64,000 bases of DNA. It comes from Paraburkholderia sp. NMBU_R16. GTDB taxonomy: Bacteria > Pseudomonadota > Gammaproteobacteria > Burkholderiales > Burkholderiaceae. The position numbers and the translations under genes were made by a program. Shown here piece by piece: positions 1 to 7,422 of the stretch (positions are counted from its first letter, which is position 1; every line of letters begins with the position of its first letter). The notes beneath the pieces were generated by a model that saw nothing but the letters and a program-made list of their open reading frames with translations, made no database searches and had not been told where the DNA came from. The stretch is taken from the NCBI RefSeq assembly GCF_013282575.1, contig NZ_JAAAYE010000007.1:1-64000 (forward strand), in the 5' to 3' direction.

Positions 1-4
1 CAGA

Positions 5-38
5 GTCTCGTGGGCTCGGAGATGTGTATAAGAGACAG
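5..38 (+). other. Untrimmed Nextera sequencing adapter
   Basis: Bases 5-38 match the Illumina Nextera read-2 adapter, including the complete 19-base Tn5 mosaic end (AGATGTGTATAAGAGACAG, 20-38). This is library-preparation sequence, not genome. The true genomic sequence begins at about base 39, so whatever lies left of the response regulator is lost. Confidence 0.97.
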
Positions 39-55
39 GTTCCGGGCTACGCCCT

Positions 56-775
56 TCACCGCTGCCGCCACGCCAGTACTCTCATCCTGATTGACGCGCT
101 GCTCTCATCTTGTTTGACGCGCGGCAGCAGCACATAACCGACGCCGCGCACGGTTCGAATCAGCTCGGCGCCGAGCTTGCTCCTGAGCCGATGAATATGC
201 ACTTCCACCGCGTTGCTCTCCACCTCCTGTCCCCAGCTATACAGGTGCTGCTCGATCTGTTCGCGCGAGAGGACGCGGCCCGCATTGAGCATCAGCACGT
301 GCAACAGATCGAACTCGCGGTTGGTCAAGGTGACCGGCATGCCCAAGCGATATACGGTACGCGACGCCGGCTCGAGTACGATGTCTTGCGCCCGAATCTG
401 CTCGCGCGGTCTGCCGTGCGAGCGGCGTACCAGCGCCCGCAGCCGGGCACCGAGCTCATCGAGATCGATCGGCTTGACGACATAGTCGTCGGCACCGATG
501 TCGAGCCCACGTATACGATCCGGCACGGCGTCACGTGCGGTGAGTACCAGAATAGGCAGTTCCACGCCCGCGAGCCGCACGGTTCGCAGCACCTCGAGGC
601 CATCCACGCCCGGCAGCCCCAGGTCGAGTACCGCGGCCGCGAACGGCTCGCCACGCAGCTCGCGCTGCGCGGCCTCGCCATCGCGGACCCAGTCCACCTG
701 AAAGCCCTGCTGCCGCAAACCGGCTCGTATGCCGTCCCCCAGCAGCGGATCGTCTTCGACAAGGAGAATGCGCAC
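56..775 (-). CDS. OmpR/PhoB-family response regulator (QseB-like)
   Basis: Two-component response regulator of 239 aa. The receiver domain (about 1-115) has the acidic pair D8/D9, phospho-acceptor D51 (VLDLGLPG), T79 and K101. The C-terminal winged helix (about 130-225) has LTNREFDLL and VEVHIHRLRSKLG, as in QseB/PmrA/TctD proteins. I start at the GTG at 775 because the conserved MRILLVEDD begins there; a longer frame upstream has no conserved sequence. The cognate kinase would be expected downstream, past the contig edge. The gene lies just downstream of a cytochrome b gene on the same strand (23-bp gap), so it may sense or control that redox module; this link is inferred from position only. 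Confidence 0.9.
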   Translation of the reverse strand: MRILLVEDDPLLGDGIRAGLRQQGFQVDWVRDGEAAQRELRGEPFAAAVLDLGLPGVDGLEVLRTVRLAGVELPILVLTARDAVPDRIRGLDIGADDYVVKPIDLDELGARLRALVRRSHGRPREQIRAQDIVLEPASRTVYRLGMPVTLTNREFDLLHVLMLNAGRVLSREQIEQHLYSWGQEVESNAVEVHIHRLRSKLGAELIRTVRGVGYVLLPRVKQDESSASIRMRVLAWRQR

Positions 776-797
776 GGAAGTCTGCTCGCTGTCGAAC

Positions 798-1538
798 TCA
801 GTCGCCGTCGCTATCGCCGCCACCGCCGCGCGCCGATGCGGAATGGCCTGCGGCCGGATTCGACGATTGCGCCGGCGGCGCTGCGTGCCACTGCGTCCAC
901 CACCAGGCGAGTGCAGCTGCGACGACCAGCGCCGCAACCACCCGATGCGCGCTTCGGATGCCCTCGCCGGTACGGCCGGATTTGTATCCTGTCACCATGG
1001 CGCCGATGAGATTCTCCCGATGCAGGAGACTACTCGCCACAACGGCCACGACGTGAACGATCACGAGCGCGAGCATCGCGTTGGCCATGCCCTCATGAAG
1101 TTCTTCGAGCCACTCGCCGCCCGTGCCGGTATACGCTGCCCAACCGCTCGCGCCAACCGCGCCGGTCATGAGCAGCATCGCCAGAATCGCTAGCGCGCCG
1201 GCCGGGTTATGCCCGACGTATCGCTCCGGACGGCGCGTCACCAGGCTCGCCAGGTATCGCATGACCGCCGCCGGAGAGCGCACGAACGCGGCAAACCGTG
1301 CGTACCGCGTGCCCGCCAGCCCCCAGAAGATCCGAAACGCAATCAGGCCCAGCATCGTGTATCCGAGCGTCACGTGAAGCAAACGCCATCGTTCGCTTTC
1401 CGCCGTCAGCCAGGCGCCAGCAAACGAGGCCACCATGAGCCAATGGAACACACGCACGGGCGCGTCCCATACGAGGATCCGGACTGTGCCGGACGAGCGG
1501 GCCTTCCCGTCAACGCGGGATGCGAATGTATCGTTCAT
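798..1538 (-). CDS. Cytochrome b561-family membrane protein (SHP/DHC-associated cytochrome b)
   Basis: Di-heme integral-membrane cytochrome b, 246 aa, of the Ni,Fe-hydrogenase-cytochrome-b-like family. There are about four long hydrophobic helices plus a C-terminal one. Candidate heme ligands are in VFHWLMV, RLLHVTLGY and in the helix around ELHEGMANAML/VIVHVV. The tail is Ala/Gly/Ser-rich. The ATG at 1538 has a good ribosome site (AAGGAAA) and lies inside the end of the diheme cytochrome c gene (29-bp overlap), which indicates translational coupling. It would pass quinol electrons to the periplasmic cytochromes encoded just upstream; that role is inferred from known shp-dhc-cytb operons. Confidence 0.88.
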   Translation of the reverse strand: MNDTFASRVDGKARSSGTVRILVWDAPVRVFHWLMVASFAGAWLTAESERWRLLHVTLGYTMLGLIAFRIFWGLAGTRYARFAAFVRSPAAVMRYLASLVTRRPERYVGHNPAGALAILAMLLMTGAVGASGWAAYTGTGGEWLEELHEGMANAMLALVIVHVVAVVASSLLHRENLIGAMVTGYKSGRTGEGIRSAHRVVAALVVAAALAWWWTQWHAAPPAQSSNPAAGHSASARGGGGDSDGD

Positions 1539-1995
1539 CAAAGTTTCCTTGATCTGCCCGGGTATGACAGGCGGCGCAGTTCGAAGCGCTTTTGACTGCC
1601 GGAAGTCGCCACGTCGACGCCGGAACTTCGTCGTGCGTGGCGATGAACCATCTCGAACGCGTAATGCGGTCCTCGGGCGGTGCGCTCGCCGCGCGTCCCG
1701 CATTTGCCGCATGCGCCGTGAGCCAGAGCTCGATCTGCTTTACGGAAGCCGGGTCCAGCGAGGCGTTCGTGCCGAAGTGGCGATCGAGGTTGTTCAGGAT
1801 GTGCCGCCAGGAATCGGCCGGCAGCATGCCGGGCGGATAGGCGACATGACAGGCCGCGCATTCCTGCCGATATGCGGGCAACGGTGTCACGGACTTCACC
1901 TGCGGCCCATCTTCGGCGAATGCGGCACCCATGAGCGCCGTGGAAACGAGTGCGGCCCAGGCTCGGGTTGCAATGGAGGCGATTCGGACGCTCAC
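1510..1995 (-). CDS. Diheme cytochrome c (DHC-like)
   Basis: Periplasmic diheme cytochrome c of 161 aa. A signal peptide (about 1-27, ending in AAFA) is followed by two heme sites, CAACH at 46-50 and CAACH at 140-144. Length, two-heme layout and the flanking cytochrome b and SHP-like genes match the DHC family, which reduces the oxygen-binding cytochrome SHP. The gene overlaps the cytochrome b start by 29 bp and follows the SHP-like gene by 34 bp, so the three form one transcription unit read leftwards. The physiological substrate of such systems is not settled. Confidence 0.87.
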   Translation of the reverse strand: MSVRIASIATRAWAALVSTALMGAAFAEDGPQVKSVTPLPAYRQECAACHVAYPPGMLPADSWRHILNNLDRHFGTNASLDPASVKQIELWLTAHAANAGRAASAPPEDRITRSRWFIATHDEVPASTWRLPAVKSASNCAACHTRADQGNFDERYIRIPR

Positions 1996-2029
1996 GCTTT
2001 GCTCCTCGCGAAGTAATCGATGTGGAGTA

Positions 2030-2446
2030 CTACGGTTTGAGCGCGATCAGCCAGCTCAGAATGTCCGCCTTCTCCGAGGCCGTGCACTCGCGCCCAACCA
2101 CATCTGTGCAATTGCGGCGAAACCACTTTTCCGTCTTGGCCGAGTCCCTGAAACGCTCCGGATTGAACGCCGGAGCAAGCGGTGCGATGGTTTTGCCGGT
2201 GGCTGCGTGCTGCCCGTTGCCAGTCGGCGTGACGCCGTGGCAAGTCGCGCAGGCCCACTCACGTCCATGCCGCGTGGTGAAGAACTGCTGACCGCGCGAC
2301 GGTACCGGTGCGGCCCCGGATTGCGCGGTGTAGCCGTTCAGGATCTGCGCGGGCGATTGCGCGTACGCAGGCAAGCCCGCCACGCCCGCAATCAAACCGA
2401 AGACATACAACGAACGAAGTGCGCGTAGGCGCCAGGACGTAAGCAT
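2030..2446 (-). CDS. shp: SHP-like monoheme cytochrome c (DUF1924)
   Basis: Small secreted c-type cytochrome of 138 aa, about 109 aa when mature. The signal peptide (1-29) ends AYA. One heme site, CATCH, is at 66-70, and the C-terminal FRRNC...EC segment holds N112 between the last helix and a likely disulfide pair C113/C121. In characterised SHP (sphaeroides heme protein) an Asn in this region is the labile sixth heme ligand that lets O2 or NO bind, so N112 is the candidate. It is the first gene of the shp-dhc-cytb operon. An FNR-like box lies about 100 bp upstream (2548-2561), consistent with expression at low oxygen. Confidence 0.85.
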   Translation of the reverse strand: MLTSWRLRALRSLYVFGLIAGVAGLPAYAQSPAQILNGYTAQSGAAPVPSRGQQFFTTRHGREWACATCHGVTPTGNGQHAATGKTIAPLAPAFNPERFRDSAKTEKWFRRNCTDVVGRECTASEKADILSWLIALKP

Positions 2447-2547
2447 CGCAATTTCTCCTGTCGATGCTTTGCATGTTCGGGCCGCTTCCTTACCGGATTC
2501 TTAACATCGGCATGAAGCCATTTTTCGCCAGCAGCCCACGGTGCGCG

Positions 2548-2561
2548 TTGACCTGTATCAA
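2548..2561. promoter_or_regulatory. FNR/CRP-family palindrome upstream of the SHP operon
   Basis: TTGACCTGTATCAA differs at one base from the FNR consensus TTGAT-N4-ATCAA. It lies 102 bp upstream of the SHP-like start in the 158-bp gap between that gene and the AI-2E permease gene. It is read directly from sequence; binding by an FNR/Anr-type regulator is inferred. Confidence 0.7.
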
Positions 2562-2604
2562 CCCTGTCGAATCCCGCGCCCGCAGCTCGTGTGGCTCACG
2601 TACG

Positions 2605-3726
2605 TCATCGCTCGGCATCCTGTTCCCTGCTGGCGTCGCACAACACCTCGGTCTCGCGCGCACCCGGTCGTGATTCGCCGCGAGTTGCGAGCGGCGCGGC
2701 CTGCCATTCACGCCAGACGGCGAGCAGCGTCGCCATGACGAACGGACCAATGAAGAGACCGACGAGACCGAACGCAGCGATGCCGCCAAAAATGCCGAAG
2801 ATTACGAGAAGAAACGGCATGTGCCCGCTACTGCTGATAACGAGCGGGCGAATGAGGTTGTCGATCCAACTGACGATAACCGTCCCCCACAGCAGCAACC
2901 CGATGCCTGCCCACATGTGGCCGTTCATGAGCAGGACCAGGCCGACCGGCGCCCAGACGAGCGGTGTGCCGAACGGCAGTAGCGCCGCGAGCCCAGTCAA
3001 CACTGCCAGCAGCAGCGGCGCGCCGACGCCCGCGGCCCAGTAGCCGATGCCGGCAAGCGCGCCTTGGGCCGCCGCTGTGACCACGATGCCGAGCACGACA
3101 GAGCGGCACACATCGCCGAAGGCGGCCAGATAGATATCCAGTCGCTCGCCGAGGTAAGGCTTCAGCGCCTGCCGGACCTGGCCGAGCAGCGTTTCTCCAT
3201 CCCGAAAGGCGAAGAACAGCGTCAGCACAGCGAAGCCAAACTTGACGCCATTGCGGCCAACGCCTCCCGCGAGCTGTGCCGCCTCGCCGATCCAGCGGTT
3301 GCCCCACTGCGCCAGTTGCGCTCGCCATGCCGACGGTTCGTGCGTGAAGTCGTCGAGCAATGTCTGCAACCACGCACCGAGCCATGGAACGGAGCTCAGT
3401 GCGCGCGGCAGCGTGCGGTGTCCGTCGGACAGCCATGTGCCCATCTCGCGAAAGAACCCTATGGCTTCCCGCGTGAGCGGCATCATGAGCAGCAGCATCG
3501 GCACGACAAGGCCCAACGCAAGGATCGCCGTCATCAGAAAAGCGGCGAACGACCGCCGGCCGCCCAACGCGTTTCGCATACGCTCATAGAGCGGCCATGT
3601 TACATACGCAATGATGAACGCCCACGCAATTGGGATTGCGAACGGACGCAGCACGAGATAGCCGAGCAGCAGGAGCACGGTCAGAAGACATGCGAGCACC
3701 ACCTGCTTGCCCGTGGGCGTTGTCAT
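2605..3726 (-). CDS. AI-2E family transporter (PF01594 permease)
   Basis: Integral-membrane permease of 373 aa, the usual length for the AI-2E/PerM/TqsA family. The N-terminal hairpin of two helices carries the family phrase about FAIPIAWAFIIAYVTWPLYE. After a soluble amphipathic domain come the C-terminal helices with FGTPLVWAPVG, WIDNLIRPLVIS and the terminal IFGGIAAFGLVGLFIGP signature. The substrate cannot be told from sequence; family members move AI-2, ions or unknown small molecules. The ATG (3724-3726) overlaps the stop of the upstream P-type ATPase in an ATGA junction, so the two are co-translated. Confidence 0.9.
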   Translation of the reverse strand: MTTPTGKQVVLACLLTVLLLLGYLVLRPFAIPIAWAFIIAYVTWPLYERMRNALGGRRSFAAFLMTAILALGLVVPMLLLMMPLTREAIGFFREMGTWLSDGHRTLPRALSSVPWLGAWLQTLLDDFTHEPSAWRAQLAQWGNRWIGEAAQLAGGVGRNGVKFGFAVLTLFFAFRDGETLLGQVRQALKPYLGERLDIYLAAFGDVCRSVVLGIVVTAAAQGALAGIGYWAAGVGAPLLLAVLTGLAALLPFGTPLVWAPVGLVLLMNGHMWAGIGLLLWGTVIVSWIDNLIRPLVISSSGHMPFLLVIFGIFGGIAAFGLVGLFIGPFVMATLLAVWREWQAAPLATRGESRPGARETEVLCDASREQDAER

Positions 3727-6395
3727 GTCCGCTCCGTGCTTGTTGTGCGAGCTGCGCGGTTCGGCACCGAACGGTGTCGGGCGCGGCGAGCGAGATGACG
3801 GCGCGCCAGATACTTCTCGAACTCGACGAGCGCGAATACGGCGGCGGATACCGCCAGCGCGAGTGCCAACTCGGGAAGGCTGAGGGCAGACGTGCGCAGC
3901 AGCCTGTTGAGCGCCGGAACATAGATGGCGGCCATTTGCAAAGCGATCGTCGCCGCCACCGCACCGACGAGCGGCAGATTCGAACGCAGTCCCTGTGTGA
4001 ACAGCGAGCGATGCTCCGAACGGATCGCCAGCACGTGTCCCATTTGCGAAAGCGCGAGCACGGTGAAAGTCATGGTCTGCCATCCGGCATGACCGCCCCG
4101 CAGCGCCCAGATCTGCATGCAAACGGTGGCTGCCGCCATGGCGAGCCCGCCCCATAGAATGTGCTGCCACATACCGTATGCGAAAAGGCTCTCGTCGGGT
4201 GGCCGCGGACCTTTTTGCATGATAGTCGGCTCCGCTGGCTCGGCCGCCAGGGCAAGGCCGGGCAATCCGTCCGTGAGCAGATTGATCCATAGGATATGAA
4301 TCGGGAGCAACGGTACCGGAAGGCCTAGCACGGGTGAAGCGGCGATGACCCAGATCTCGGCTGCGTTGCAGGTCAGGATGTAGCGCACGAACTTCCTGAT
4401 GTTGTCGAAGATGCGCCGGCCCTCCTCGATGGCGGCCACGATCGTCGCGAAATCGTCGTCGAGCAGTACGATGCTCGCTGCTTCCCGAGCGACGTCCGTA
4501 CCCGCGCGTCCCATCGCCACGCCGACGTTGGCGCGCGCGAGTGCCGGCGCATCGTTCACGCCATCCCCGGTCATCGCGACATAATGGCCGCGCGCCTGGA
4601 TGGCATCGACGATGCGGATTTTCTGCGCCGGATCCAGGCGCGCGAAGACTTTTACATGCTCGATGCGTCCTGCGAGCTCGCCGTCGGTCAGCCCGGCGAG
4701 CTCGCGCCCCGTCATGACCGTATCGCCCTCTCCGAGCATGCCGAGCGAACGCGCGATCGCCCGAGCCGTCACAGGATGGTCGCCAGTGACCATGATAGGC
4801 GTGATCCCCGCCGTCTTGCACCGTTCGATCGCCTCCGCCACACCGGGCCGCGGCGAATCGCGCATCCCCACAAGGCCGAGCAACACCAGGTCTTGCTCAA
4901 CGGTCTCCGGTACGCTCTCGGGTGGGGGTAGTGCCGGCCACGACCGCCGCGCGATCGCGAGTACGCGCAGGCCGTCCGCCGCCATGTCGCTCGCGGCGCA
5001 GAGCAGCGCCCTGCGGTCGAAATCGTTGCTGCCCGCCATGGAAGTGCAGCGATCGATCACCGTCTCCGGCGCCCCCTTCGTATACGCCACGAAGCCGTCT
5101 GTCGAACGGTGAATCGTCGTCATTCGCTTGCGATCCGAATCGAATGCGAATTCCATGCAGCGCGGCATCGATCGCTCGAGCTGGCGACGATCGAATCCCG
5201 AATCCGCCGCTGCGCGCCATAACGCTACTTCGGTCGGATCGCCAGCGGGCTCTCCGCGTGCGCCGTATTCGGCATCGTTGCTCAACGCAGCGGCTTCGAG
5301 CAATTGCGCGGTCACGCCTTCGCGGCTGGCCGACGCCACGGCCACCCGTGCGCCGCCGCATGGATAAAGCTCGACCGTTCGCAGTTCGTTGACTGTCAGT
5401 GTGCCGGTTTTGTCGGTGCAGATATAGCTTACCGATCCGAGCGTCTCGACCGCGGGCAGGCTGCGTACCAGCGCACTGCGTCGCGCCATCGCGCGAGCGC
5501 CCAGGGCAAGCATGACCGTTACGACGGCGGGCAACGTCTCGGGAATGGCAGCAACCGCCAGGCTCATGGCAGTCAACAGCATCAGGAGTGCCGCTTCGCC
5601 ACGCAAAATGCCCGCCGCGAAGATCATGGTGCACAACGCCAGAATGAGCACGGCGAGGTGGCGTCCGAAGGCAGCGAGACGTGTTTGCAGAGGCGTCGCC
5701 GCAGGCTGCACCCGTTCCAGCAGCGCCGCGACGCGCCCGAGTTGCGTGTCCATCCCGGTCGCCACCACCAGGCCGCGCGCGCGTCCGTACGTGACCGTCG
5801 TCCCCTTGAAAGCCATGTTCGTCCGGTCGGCGAGCGGCAGTTCCGGATCGTCGAGCGCCGCGACGCTCTTATCGACCGGCGCGGCTTCGCCCGTCAGCGT
5901 GGCTTCGCTCACCCGGAGCTGGGGCGCATCGATGAGGCGCACGTCGGCCGGCACGGTGCCGCCAGCCTCGAGTAGCACGACATCGCCGGGCACGAGCGAG
6001 GACGCCGGCACCGTCGAACGTTGCCCGTCGCGGATCACGCTCGCCTGTGGCGCCGCCAGCCGCTTGAGTTCCTCCATGGCCCGCTCGGCGCGCAAGCTCT
6101 GGACGAAGCCGATGCCCGCGTTCAGTACAACGATCGCAACGATTACGATCGAATCCTCCACGTCGCCGATCAAGCCCGAGACGATCGAGACCGCCACGAG
6201 CACGAGAATCATGAAATCGCGAAACTGTGCGACGAACTGCGCGATGAGGCTGCGGCGCTTCGCCCCGACAATCTCGTTGGGCCCATGCCGTTCGAGGCGG
6301 CGCAACGCATCCTCGCTGCCGAGGCCGCTCGCGGCGTCCGACGCGAAGTGGCGCGCCACTGCCTGCGCGCTTTGCGTGTGCCAAGGATCGGTCAT
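3723..6395 (-). CDS. P2-type cation-transporting ATPase (Ca2+/cation type, PacL-like)
   Basis: Cation pump of 890 aa in the inner membrane. In order it shows the N-terminal cation-ATPase domain, TGEA (168-171) in the actuator, the membrane signature IPETLP (284-289) in place of the IPEGLP of calcium pumps, phosphorylation site DKTGT at 328-332, the nucleotide domain, the hinge motif GDGVNDAP and six C-terminal helices. There is no N-terminal metal-binding domain and no CPC, so it is not a copper-type pump. The ion cannot be fixed by eye. Its stop overlaps the start of the AI-2E gene. FNR-like boxes lie 176 and 264 bp upstream, so oxygen-responsive control is possible. Confidence 0.9.
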   Translation of the reverse strand: MTDPWHTQSAQAVARHFASDAASGLGSEDALRRLERHGPNEIVGAKRRSLIAQFVAQFRDFMILVLVAVSIVSGLIGDVEDSIVIVAIVVLNAGIGFVQSLRAERAMEELKRLAAPQASVIRDGQRSTVPASSLVPGDVVLLEAGGTVPADVRLIDAPQLRVSEATLTGEAAPVDKSVAALDDPELPLADRTNMAFKGTTVTYGRARGLVVATGMDTQLGRVAALLERVQPAATPLQTRLAAFGRHLAVLILALCTMIFAAGILRGEAALLMLLTAMSLAVAAIPETLPAVVTVMLALGARAMARRSALVRSLPAVETLGSVSYICTDKTGTLTVNELRTVELYPCGGARVAVASASREGVTAQLLEAAALSNDAEYGARGEPAGDPTEVALWRAAADSGFDRRQLERSMPRCMEFAFDSDRKRMTTIHRSTDGFVAYTKGAPETVIDRCTSMAGSNDFDRRALLCAASDMAADGLRVLAIARRSWPALPPPESVPETVEQDLVLLGLVGMRDSPRPGVAEAIERCKTAGITPIMVTGDHPVTARAIARSLGMLGEGDTVMTGRELAGLTDGELAGRIEHVKVFARLDPAQKIRIVDAIQARGHYVAMTGDGVNDAPALARANVGVAMGRAGTDVAREAASIVLLDDDFATIVAAIEEGRRIFDNIRKFVRYILTCNAAEIWVIAASPVLGLPVPLLPIHILWINLLTDGLPGLALAAEPAEPTIMQKGPRPPDESLFAYGMWQHILWGGLAMAAATVCMQIWALRGGHAGWQTMTFTVLALSQMGHVLAIRSEHRSLFTQGLRSNLPLVGAVAATIALQMAAIYVPALNRLLRTSALSLPELALALAVSAAVFALVEFEKYLARRHLARRARHRSVPNRAARTTSTERT

Positions 6396-6434
6396 GCGCT
6401 CACCCCTACGGTGTCCGGTGACGGTCGACGCGCC

Positions 6435-6539
6435 TCACGTTCGCGCCGCCCCCAGGCGCAACGCGTTACCGATGACCGAGACCGAGCTCAGTGCCATCGC
6501 GGCGCTTGCGACGATGGGGCTCAGCAGGATGCCGAACCA
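6435..6539 (-). pseudogene. 3' remnant of a copper-type P1B ATPase gene
   Basis: On the minus strand, 34 codons and a TGA stop encode the last membrane helix of a CopA-like pump: FGILLSPIVASAAMAL then SSVSVIGNALRL. The end of the intact CopA at 33742-36015 reads [17 protein letters not shown] then [12 protein letters not shown]. The similarity stops abruptly at the Trp codon 6537-6539, and upstream codons match nothing recognisable. The rest of the gene has been deleted, probably by recombination. It lies 39 bp upstream of the cation ATPase start. Confidence 0.85.
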
Positions 6540-6570
6540 CCTCAGGCTACATCGGTCCCTCAGGCGCGTC

Positions 6571-6584
6571 TTGATGCACGTCAA
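6571..6584. promoter_or_regulatory. FNR/CRP-family palindrome
   Basis: TTGATGCACGTCAA, a TTGA-N6-TCAA palindrome with one mismatch to the FNR consensus. It is 176 bp upstream of the cation ATPase start (6395) and 212 bp upstream of lemA. Regulator identity is inferred. Confidence 0.55.
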
Positions 6585-6658
6585 CGGGTTTCGTCGCAGC
6601 GCCACCAGCGGCCAAACGTGCTCAGTGGGTCCTGCAAGACGAAGATGCGAGCCGATGA

Positions 6659-6672
6659 TTGACCTGCATCAA
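6659..6672. promoter_or_regulatory. FNR/CRP-family palindrome
   Basis: TTGACCTGCATCAA differs from the box upstream of the SHP operon by a single central base. It is 124 bp upstream of the lemA start and 264 bp upstream of the cation ATPase start, so it could serve either divergent promoter. Confidence 0.65.
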
Positions 6673-6795
6673 ACGAGCCGCGTGCCGGCGGCGTAGTGTG
6701 TTCTCATGCTGGCTAGATTCGGGTCGGTTGACGGCGCATAGCTTGCCGCGACGCGTGACATCGCCCGAACGCGCTGGCCCCTTCGGGATCGGTGT

Positions 6796-7422
6796 ATGAA
6801 AACACGCACGCTTTGGAATTCATTGCTTCTGACGATCGTGCTCGGACTGTCCGGATGCGGCTACAACACCATCCAAACGCAGGACGAGCAGGTCAAGGCA
6901 AGCTGGTCGGAGGTGCTGAACCAATATCAGCGCCGCGCCGACCTCGTACCGAATCTCGTCAATACGGTAAAAGGCTATGCGAGCCAGGAAAAGAGCGTGC
7001 TCGTCAGCGTGACGCAAGCGCGAGCACAAGTCGGCTCGATCCGGGCGACGCCGGAGCTGCTTTCCGATCCCCAGGCATTCGCGAAATTCGAGGCCGCCCA
7101 GGGGCAGCTCACTTCGTCCTTGTCGAGGCTGCTGGTGGTCTCCGAGAACTACCCTCAGTTGAAATCCGATGCGAACTTTCGGGACTTGCAGTCGCAGCTC
7201 GAGGGAACGGAGAATCGCATCGCGGTCGCAAGAAACCGGTACATTCGTTCGGTTCAGGTGTACAACACGACCGTCCGGTCGTTCCCCGCCAACCTGACGG
7301 CAAAAGCGTTCGGCTATCAGGAAAAGCCGAATTTCTCCGTTGCCAATGAAGCCGAGGTCTCGCGACCGCCGCGCGTAGAGTTCGATGCGACGCCGGCATC
7401 GGCAGGGGGAGCGTCCAATTGA
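6796..7422 (+). CDS. lemA: LemA family lipoprotein
   Basis: LemA-family protein of 208 aa. The N-terminus is a lipoprotein signal ending LSGC (C21). The following long helical domain shows the family hallmark around NQYQRRADLVPNLVNTVKGYA (split here as NQYQRRADLVPNL and VNTVKGYA) and later LEGTENRIAVARNRY. Function is unknown; members are thought to act at the envelope and usually pair with TPM-domain proteins, as here. Its stop TGA overlaps the TTG start of the next gene. Confidence 0.93.
   Translation: MKTRTLWNSLLLTIVLGLSGCGYNTIQTQDEQVKASWSEVLNQYQRRADLVPNLVNTVKGYASQEKSVLVSVTQARAQVGSIRATPELLSDPQAFAKFEAAQGQLTSSLSRLLVVSENYPQLKSDANFRDLQSQLEGTENRIAVARNRYIRSVQVYNTTVRSFPANLTAKAFGYQEKPNFSVANEAEVSRPPRVEFDATPASAGGASN

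Larger units (their letters stand above)
6396..6795. other. 400-bp intergenic region with remnant and two FNR-like boxes
   Basis: This gap separates the leftward cation ATPase from the rightward LemA operon. It contains the CopA-type remnant (6435-6539) and two TTGA-N6-TCAA palindromes (6571-6584 and 6659-6672). No other coding sequence is supported. Confidence 0.7.

Noticed and set aside
5-38. Transposon end suggested by the Tn5 mosaic-end sequence
   Set aside because: The flanking bases are the Illumina Nextera adapter, so it is a library artefact and not a mobile element.
3723-4821. Long alternative open frame continuing upstream of the AI-2E protein through the ATPase gene
   Set aside because: It lies antiphase inside the ATPase coding sequence, is Arg-rich and has no homology; the AI-2E start at 3726 explains the data.
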